64,000 nt of DNA from Betaproteobacteria bacterium Ga0077526 (GTDB lineage: Bacteria > Pseudomonadota > Gammaproteobacteria > Burkholderiales > Ga0077523), in NCBI GenBank assembly GCA_001464765.1, contig LNDV01000034.1, positions 1,216,671 through 1,280,670 on the forward strand, read 5' to 3'. Positions 59,548 to 64,000 of this stretch are shown piece after piece. Made by a program: the position numbers and the translations under genes. The notes beneath the pieces are model-generated. The model made no database searches and was not told the DNA's origin. It saw only the letters and a program-made list of their open reading frames with translations. Numbering within the stretch: position 1 is the first letter of the stretch; each line of letters opens with the position of its first letter.

Positions 59548-60813
59548 ATGGACATGCCAGTGCAGGGAGCGCTCCTCCGTCAGCACCTGATCGACCCGGA
59601 GATCTGCATCCGGTGCAACACGTGCGAGGCTACGTGCCCCATCGGCGCGATCACGCACGACGACCGCAACTACGTCGTCAAGGCCGACGTCTGCAACGCC
59701 TGCATGGCGTGCGTGCCCCCCTGTCCTACCGGTGCCATCGACAACTGGCGCAACGTGCCGAAAGCGTCGGCCTACCCGATCGAGGACCAGCTTCTGTGGG
59801 ACGAACTGCCGGCGGAACTGTCGCCGGACCAGCTCCCGCCCACGGAGCCCGGCATGGCCACGAAGCCGGCCGAGCCCGTCACTGCCGCCAAGGCGGATCC
59901 GACCGGGGAAGCCTTCGACGCCAAGCGCTACAACGCCACGCTTCCGCCCTGGTCCGCGGCACATGCCTACACCAACCTCTACGGTCCCAAGGCGCCCATC
60001 ACCGCGACGGTGGCCGGCAACTTCCGCGTGACCGAGGCAGGGACCGAGAGCGACACGCATCACGTGGTTCTCGACTTCGGTGCGATGCCGTTCCCGGTGC
60101 TCGAAGGCCAGTCGATCGGCATCATCCCGCCGGGCACGGATGCCAACGGCCGCCCGCATCATGCGCGGCAGTACTCGATCGCGAGCCCGCGCAACGGGGA
60201 GCGTCCCGGCTACAACAACGTGTCGCTCACCGTGAAGCGGGTCACCGCGGATCCGCAGGGCAAGCCGATGCGCGGGGTGTGTTCCCACTACGTCTGCGAT
60301 CTGAAGGTGGGGGATGCCGTGCAGGTCATCGGCCCCTTCGGCGCCTCCTTCCTCATGCCCAATCATCCGCGCTCGAACATCGTGATGATCTGCACCGGGA
60401 CGGGCAGCGCTCCGATGCGGGCGATGACCGAATGGCGCCGGCGCCTTCGCGCGAGCGGCAAGTTCGAAGGCGGCAAGCTGATGCTCTTCTTCGGCGCGAG
60501 GACCCAGCAGGAGCTGCCTTACTTTGGCCCGCTCATGAACCTGCCGAAGGACTTCATCGACGTGAACCTCGCGTTCTCGCGCACGCCCGGGCAGCCCAGG
60601 CGCTACGTGCAAGACCTCCTGCGCGAGCGTGCCGCCGATCTCGCCGGACTGCTCAAGGACCCGAATACGTTCTTCTACGTCTGCGGATTGCGCAGCATGG
60701 AGGAGGGGGTGGTGCTGGCTCTTCAGGAAGTCGCCCGCGACGCGGGTCTCGCGTGGGACGACCTCGGGCCGACCCTGCAGCGCGAGGGCCGGTTGCATCT
60801 CGAGACTTACTGA
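59548..60813 (+). CDS. boxA: benzoyl-CoA 2,3-epoxidase reductase subunit BoxA
   Basis: 421 residues; ATG 59548 follows GGAGG at 8 bases. BoxA transfers electrons from NADPH to BoxB. The N-terminus has two [4Fe-4S] ferredoxin motifs, CIRCNTCEATCP and CNACMACVPPCP. A linker leads to a ferredoxin-NADP reductase module with FAD site HHARQYSIASPRNG and NADPH site MICTGTGSAPMRAMTEW, then FFYVCGLRSMEEGV. It is the last gene of the operon; no benzoate-CoA ligase or boxZ follows in the window. Confidence 0.95.
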   Translation: MDMPVQGALLRQHLIDPEICIRCNTCEATCPIGAITHDDRNYVVKADVCNACMACVPPCPTGAIDNWRNVPKASAYPIEDQLLWDELPAELSPDQLPPTEPGMATKPAEPVTAAKADPTGEAFDAKRYNATLPPWSAAHAYTNLYGPKAPITATVAGNFRVTEAGTESDTHHVVLDFGAMPFPVLEGQSIGIIPPGTDANGRPHHARQYSIASPRNGERPGYNNVSLTVKRVTADPQGKPMRGVCSHYVCDLKVGDAVQVIGPFGASFLMPNHPRSNIVMICTGTGSAPMRAMTEWRRRLRASGKFEGGKLMLFFGARTQQELPYFGPLMNLPKDFIDVNLAFSRTPGQPRRYVQDLLRERAADLAGLLKDPNTFFYVCGLRSMEEGVVLALQEVARDAGLAWDDLGPTLQREGRLHLETY

Positions 60814-60817
60814 CGTA

Positions 60818-61423
60818 TCAGGCCAGCGCGCCCTTGATGAGCGCGAGCAGGTCGCCGAAGTCGTCGACGGCCTGCAACTGGGGGAACTGCTGCTTCACGT
60901 TGTCCGGGGCGTGGAACAGGAAGCCCGCTTCGGCCTGCAGCAGCATCGAGGTGTCGTTGAAGGAATCCCCCGCCGCGACCACCCGGTAGTTGAGTCCCTG
61001 GAAGGCCTTAACCGCCTCGCGCTTCTGGTCCGGGATGCGCAGCTTGTAGTCGACGATCCGGTCGTCCTCCACCACGAGCCGATGGCACAGCAGCGTCGGC
61101 ATGCCGAGCTGGCGCATGAACGGCGCGGCGAACTGCTCGAACGTGTCGGAGAGGATGACCATCTGCGTGAGGCTGCGCAGTTCGTCCAGGAAGGCGCGCG
61201 CCCCTTCCAGCGGTTCCAGAGTGCCGATCACCCGCTGGATGTCGCTCAGCTTGAGGCCGTTGTCCGCGAGAATCCGCAGGCGCCCGCGCATCAGCTTGTC
61301 GTAATCGGGCTCGTCGCGGGTGGTGCGGCGCAGCGCCTCGATCCCCGTCTTGGTGGCTACGGCGATCCAGATTTCGGGGGTGAGCACACCCTCCATATCG
61401 AGAGTGACGATGGTCTGCTTCAC
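60818..61423 (-). CDS. thrH: ThrH-like bifunctional phosphoserine phosphatase / homoserine phosphotransferase
   Basis: 201 residues from GTG 61423. HAD-superfamily ThrH, which removes phosphate from phosphoserine and can pass it to homoserine. The nucleophile motif is unusual in the way expected of ThrH: TLDMEGVLTPEIWIA (DMEG instead of DxDGT). The second motif is MVILSDTFEQF, and GDSFNDTSML holds the metal residues. It converges on boxA with 4 bases between. Confidence 0.9.
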   Translation of the reverse strand: MKQTIVTLDMEGVLTPEIWIAVATKTGIEALRRTTRDEPDYDKLMRGRLRILADNGLKLSDIQRVIGTLEPLEGARAFLDELRSLTQMVILSDTFEQFAAPFMRQLGMPTLLCHRLVVEDDRIVDYKLRIPDQKREAVKAFQGLNYRVVAAGDSFNDTSMLLQAEAGFLFHAPDNVKQQFPQLQAVDDFGDLLALIKGALA

Positions 61424-61519
61424 GGTGACGGGCCGGGGAGTGGTCGGGAACGGGCGCAAGTGTAACGACTTCGGACTCGGGTAGGCTTGCCGCGTTGACG
61501 GAAAAAGCGGAGGCGCACC

Positions 61520-62092
61520 ATGAGTTTCGAGCTTTATGTTTTCGATTCGACCCGGGTGGGCACGGTGGACGAGGCCCGCGAGCAAGTGGACTCGGGCGCG
61601 TACTTCGACCGGTCCAGACCGCACAGCGACCGGACGGCCCGCAAATGGAAGATCGCGGACCGCCTCGTTGCCAGCCACCGGCACCTTCGCGCCGAGGTGT
61701 TCGACATTCCGGCGATGGCCAAATGGGAGAAGCAGGCGCCCGAGGCCTTCGACGCGAAGAACGCCTATGTCCCCGTGGGCGATCCCGATGGCGGCGATCC
61801 GGTCCGCTTCACGGTGTTCGACGACGTGGTCGAGATCTACGTGGACCCGCCTGCCGACCCCGCGACCTTCGAGTCTGTGGCGGAACGTATTCGCGACTAC
61901 CTCGCGGGCCTGGCGATGCACGGGTTCGATCTCGTGTTCGATCCCCAGGGGGATTGCCTGCTCGCGCCGGACGCCGATGCTGCGGTGCTTGCCGCCGCCT
62001 ACCGGTTCGCCTGCGAACGGCCGCCGCAGCCACCGGGCAAGCCGGCAACTGTCGCCGCGTCCCCCGGGAAACCGTGGTGGAAGCTCTGGTAG
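61520..62092 (+). CDS. conserved hypothetical protein
   Basis: 190 residues with no recognised domain and no signal peptide or membrane segment. It begins MSFELYVFDSTRVGTVDEAR and has an ordered body to about residue 160 (VEIYVDPPADPATFESVAER, FDLVFDPQGDCLLAPDADA), then a proline/alanine tail ending PWWKLW. The GGCGCACC before the ATG is a weak site. It stands between two minus-strand genes, so it has its own promoter. Confidence 0.65.
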   Translation: MSFELYVFDSTRVGTVDEAREQVDSGAYFDRSRPHSDRTARKWKIADRLVASHRHLRAEVFDIPAMAKWEKQAPEAFDAKNAYVPVGDPDGGDPVRFTVFDDVVEIYVDPPADPATFESVAERIRDYLAGLAMHGFDLVFDPQGDCLLAPDADAAVLAAAYRFACERPPQPPGKPATVAASPGKPWWKLW

Positions 62093-62095
62093 GCG

Positions 62096-62869
62096 TCAGT
62101 CCGTTCCCGCCGCTGGACATCCCGGAGATCGCTTTCCCGCCAGATATTCATCGATGAGTGTCCGGTAGCGGTCGCGTCCGAAGCTCGGAAAGTGTCCGCC
62201 ATGCACCGCGTTCACGGGCAGTTCGCGCAAACGGCGCATGGTGTCTTCGTACAGCGGGATGTCCGAGTGATAGGCGTCGTCCACCAGCGGGCCGTCGTAC
62301 ACGGCGTCCCCGGACAGCAGGACCCCGGTGGCTTTCTCCCACAGGGCGATGGAGCCCGGCGAGTGCCCGGGCACATGCATCACCTCGAAGACGCGATCGC
62401 CCAGATCGATGACATCGCCGGCCTCGACGAGACGGGTTGCCGGTGCGGCGATCACCTGGTAGTCGGCCTGGCGGTATCCGCCCGGGGGAAGGCGCTCGAA
62501 CATGTCGACGACGGCGTAGCGGTCCGCGAGTGTGCGGTCCGCCCGCGGGTCGGCGAGGATGTGCGCCTCCGCGGAGTGGCAGGCGCGGTCGGAAAACTCG
62601 TGGTGATTGCCGATGTGGTCGAAATGCGCGTGACTCGCCACCGCCAGCAGCGGACGCGCCGAGAGCCACGGCAGCTGCTCCACGAGGCTCACCACGCCCA
62701 TGCCGCTGTCCATCAGCAGATCGCGGTCGCGCCCGCGCACGTGCCAGATGTTGCAGCGGTAGAAGGGGTCGACGAAGTGCTCGTCGATGTGTGTGACGCC
62801 ATGGTCGAGCGCGCGGACGCGGAACCACTCCCGTGCGTCGGCCTGAGGGCGCTCGGTCGGGTCGGCCAT
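62096..62869 (-). CDS. metallo-beta-lactamase-fold hydrolase
   Basis: 257 residues. The metal motif is SHAHFDHIGNHHEF (HxHxDH), with further ligands in HVPGHSPGSIALWEK and LLSGDAVYDG and a late histidine in VNAVHGGHFPSFG. This pattern fits glyoxalase II- or lactonase-like MBL enzymes; the substrate is unknown. It lies directly after the ABC ATPase gene and could share its transcript. Confidence 0.85.
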   Translation of the reverse strand: MADPTERPQADAREWFRVRALDHGVTHIDEHFVDPFYRCNIWHVRGRDRDLLMDSGMGVVSLVEQLPWLSARPLLAVASHAHFDHIGNHHEFSDRACHSAEAHILADPRADRTLADRYAVVDMFERLPPGGYRQADYQVIAAPATRLVEAGDVIDLGDRVFEVMHVPGHSPGSIALWEKATGVLLSGDAVYDGPLVDDAYHSDIPLYEDTMRRLRELPVNAVHGGHFPSFGRDRYRTLIDEYLAGKRSPGCPAAGTD

Positions 62870-62870
62870 G

Positions 62871-63935
62871 TCAGTCCTCCAGGAGGATGAGGCCCGAATC
62901 GCGCACGGCGATCGGCGCGGGGTCGGAAGAGGCAGGCACCGTATGCGGCGCCACCTTCGCGAGCAGCGTGAATCCGCTTGCGCCGGTACCGGTCACGCGG
63001 AGGAAACTTCCCTGGAACACCTGCCCGGTGATTCGCAGCACGCCGAGAGCCTGTTCCCCCGGACCTGCAACCCCGAAGCGCACGGCCTCCGGGCGCAGTG
63101 CGATCGCCACGCTGTCTCCGCGCGCGCGATTGCCCTCGACCACGAGGCGGCCGCAAGGTGTGTCCACCGCCAGCCGCCCATCGGCAGCCTTGGCGACCGT
63201 GCCCTCCAGCACCGTGCTCTCACCAAGGAAGTTCGCGGAGAAGCGTGTGCGCGGGCGCTCGTACACGCGATCGGGCGGCCCCATGTCCTCGATGCGGCCG
63301 CGATTCATGATCACCACGAGGTCGGCGATGGCCATGGCCTCCTCCTGGTCGTGCGTGACGTGCACGAAGGTCCGTGCCTGCGAACGCTGGATGCGCCGCA
63401 GTTCGTCCTGCATCTGTCTTCGCAGACGCAGGTCCAATGCGCCGAGCGGCTCGTCGAGGAGCAGCAAGGCCGGCTCGGTGACGAGAGCCCGCGCGAGCGC
63501 GATGCGCTGCCGCTGCCCGCCGGACGTTGCACCGATCGCGCGTGGCCCGAAACCGTCGAGCCCGACGAGGCGAAGGGCCTCGTCCACGCGCCCGGCGATC
63601 GCGCGCTTCGCCATCCCCCGCACCGACAGGCCGAAGCCCACGTTGCCCGCCACCGAAAGATGAGGGAACAGCGCGTAGTCCTGGAACACCGTGGCGGTGG
63701 GGCGCAGCGCGGGCGGCATCGCCGTGACGTCGTCCGCGCCGATGAACACCCGGCCTTCGGTGGGCGAAGTGAACCCGCCCAGCATCGATAGCACCGTCGT
63801 CTTGCCGGACCCGGACGGGCCGAGCAGCACCACGTAGCTGCCCGGCGGCACGGCAAAGCTCACGTCGTCGACCGCCGTCACGCCGTCGTAGCGCTTGCTC
63901 ACCCGTTCGAGGCGAAGTTCAGCCGAGGCGCTCAC
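62871..63935 (-). CDS. ABC importer ATP-binding subunit (PotA/FbpC-like)
   Basis: 354 residues from GTG 63935, with GGGGG upstream. Motifs: Walker A LLGPSGSGKTTVLSMLGG, Q-loop VFQDYALFPHLSV, signature SGGQRQRIALARAL, Walker B LLLDEPLGALDLRLR, and the switch histidine HVTHDQEEAM. A TOBE domain follows from about residue 265. Such subunits drive uptake of polyamines, iron or similar solutes. The start overlaps the permease stop. Confidence 0.92.
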   Translation of the reverse strand: MSASAELRLERVSKRYDGVTAVDDVSFAVPPGSYVVLLGPSGSGKTTVLSMLGGFTSPTEGRVFIGADDVTAMPPALRPTATVFQDYALFPHLSVAGNVGFGLSVRGMAKRAIAGRVDEALRLVGLDGFGPRAIGATSGGQRQRIALARALVTEPALLLLDEPLGALDLRLRRQMQDELRRIQRSQARTFVHVTHDQEEAMAIADLVVIMNRGRIEDMGPPDRVYERPRTRFSANFLGESTVLEGTVAKAADGRLAVDTPCGRLVVEGNRARGDSVAIALRPEAVRFGVAGPGEQALGVLRITGQVFQGSFLRVTGTGASGFTLLAKVAPHTVPASSDPAPIAVRDSGLILLED

Positions 63936-64000
63936 GCCGCCCCCTTCGCCACACGGCAAGCTCGAACACGATGCCGGCGACCACCGAAACCAAGAACACC
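63919..64000 (-). CDS. ABC transporter permease, C-terminal fragment (rest outside window)
   Basis: The last 26 codons of a minus-strand gene are in the window, reading VFLVSVVAGIVFELAVWRRG and ending in a TGA at 63919-63921. A final membrane helix with a basic tail fits the permease partner of the following ATPase gene, which it overlaps by 17 bases. Confidence 0.7.
   Translation of the reverse strand, partial: VFLVSVVAGIVFELAVWRRGRRERLG

Noticed and set aside
1..64000. CRISPR arrays, insertion sequences, integrases of mobile elements or prophage genes
   Set aside because: No regularly spaced repeats, transposases or phage structural genes were seen. The only tyrosine recombinase is XerC in its housekeeping position.

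Overview
The window is GC-rich chromosomal DNA from a betaproteobacterium. The evidence is the gene order nadD-rsfS-rlmH-maf-rng, the yggS/pilT-pilU divergence with proC-yggT, a BoxR-controlled box (aerobic benzoyl-CoA) operon, an S-adenosylhomocysteine riboswitch in front of ahcY, and a dapF-DUF484-xerC block. Genus cannot be read from the sequence. No insertion sequence, prophage, rRNA, ordinary tRNA or CRISPR array was seen. Both ends cut genes: nadD at the left and an ABC permease at the right.

Layout. 1-3391: nadD end, ribosome silencing and rRNA/RNA maturation genes. 3466-6113: small redox and secreted proteins. 6664-9021: cti, a periplasmic fatty acid cis-trans isomerase. 9071-13966: an RNA-repair / Ro ribonucleoprotein island (below). 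14014-20403: a minus-strand series (CWC protein, OsmC, dynamin-like GTPase, DUF167, YggT, ProC, secreted SRPBCC protein, YggS). 20493-22737: pilT and pilU twitching ATPases. 22748-36792: rRNA methyltransferase, chemoreceptor, HIRAN protein, HemJ, hydrolase, ferredoxin, VanZ-like protein, DHH phosphoesterase, sugar-acid dehydratase, HPF, GH57 enzyme, haloalkane dehalogenase, MidA-like methyltransferase. 36874-44387: pteridine reductase, ttcA, a DNA-binding/aminotransferase fusion, M48 protease, SH3 protein, CHASE2 adenylate cyclase. 44425-49975: one-carbon/methionine cycle genes metF, ahcY and metK with a DEAD-box helicase between. 50059-55273: two LpxL-type acyltransferases, CoA-binding protein, acetyltransferase, dapF, DUF484, xerC. 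55347-60813: boxR and boxCBA. 60818-64000: thrH, an unknown protein, a metallo-beta-lactamase-fold hydrolase, an ABC importer ATPase and the end of its permease.

The most interesting part is 9071-13966. Two inward-facing sigma70-like promoters, each with the same 15-bp palindrome (GTAAAGAC-NN-TTTAC; 13 of 15 bases identical) in the -35/-10 spacer, bracket the island. From the left promoter run a structured leader ending in an intrinsic terminator, a frameshifted small SEC-C zinc protein, rsr (the bacterial Ro60 orthologue) and two Y-RNA-like structures. The second is a clear YrlA: a 17-bp Y stem joined to a circularly permuted tRNA-like domain with T arm, acceptor stem and D arm. From the right promoter run a 63-residue unknown protein, another intrinsic terminator, an HNH nuclease-like protein and rtcB (RNA ligase), converging on the Y RNA. 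No rtcA, archease or sigma54 activator rtcR is present, so the shared operator suggests a different, unidentified regulator of RNA repair.

Other regulatory features: paired BoxR operators overlapping the -10 of boxR and of boxCBA, the SAH riboswitch of ahcY with a terminator-like hairpin before metF, a 16-bp bidirectional terminator between the helicase gene and metK, and a palindrome on the promoter of the HTH-aminotransferase fusion.
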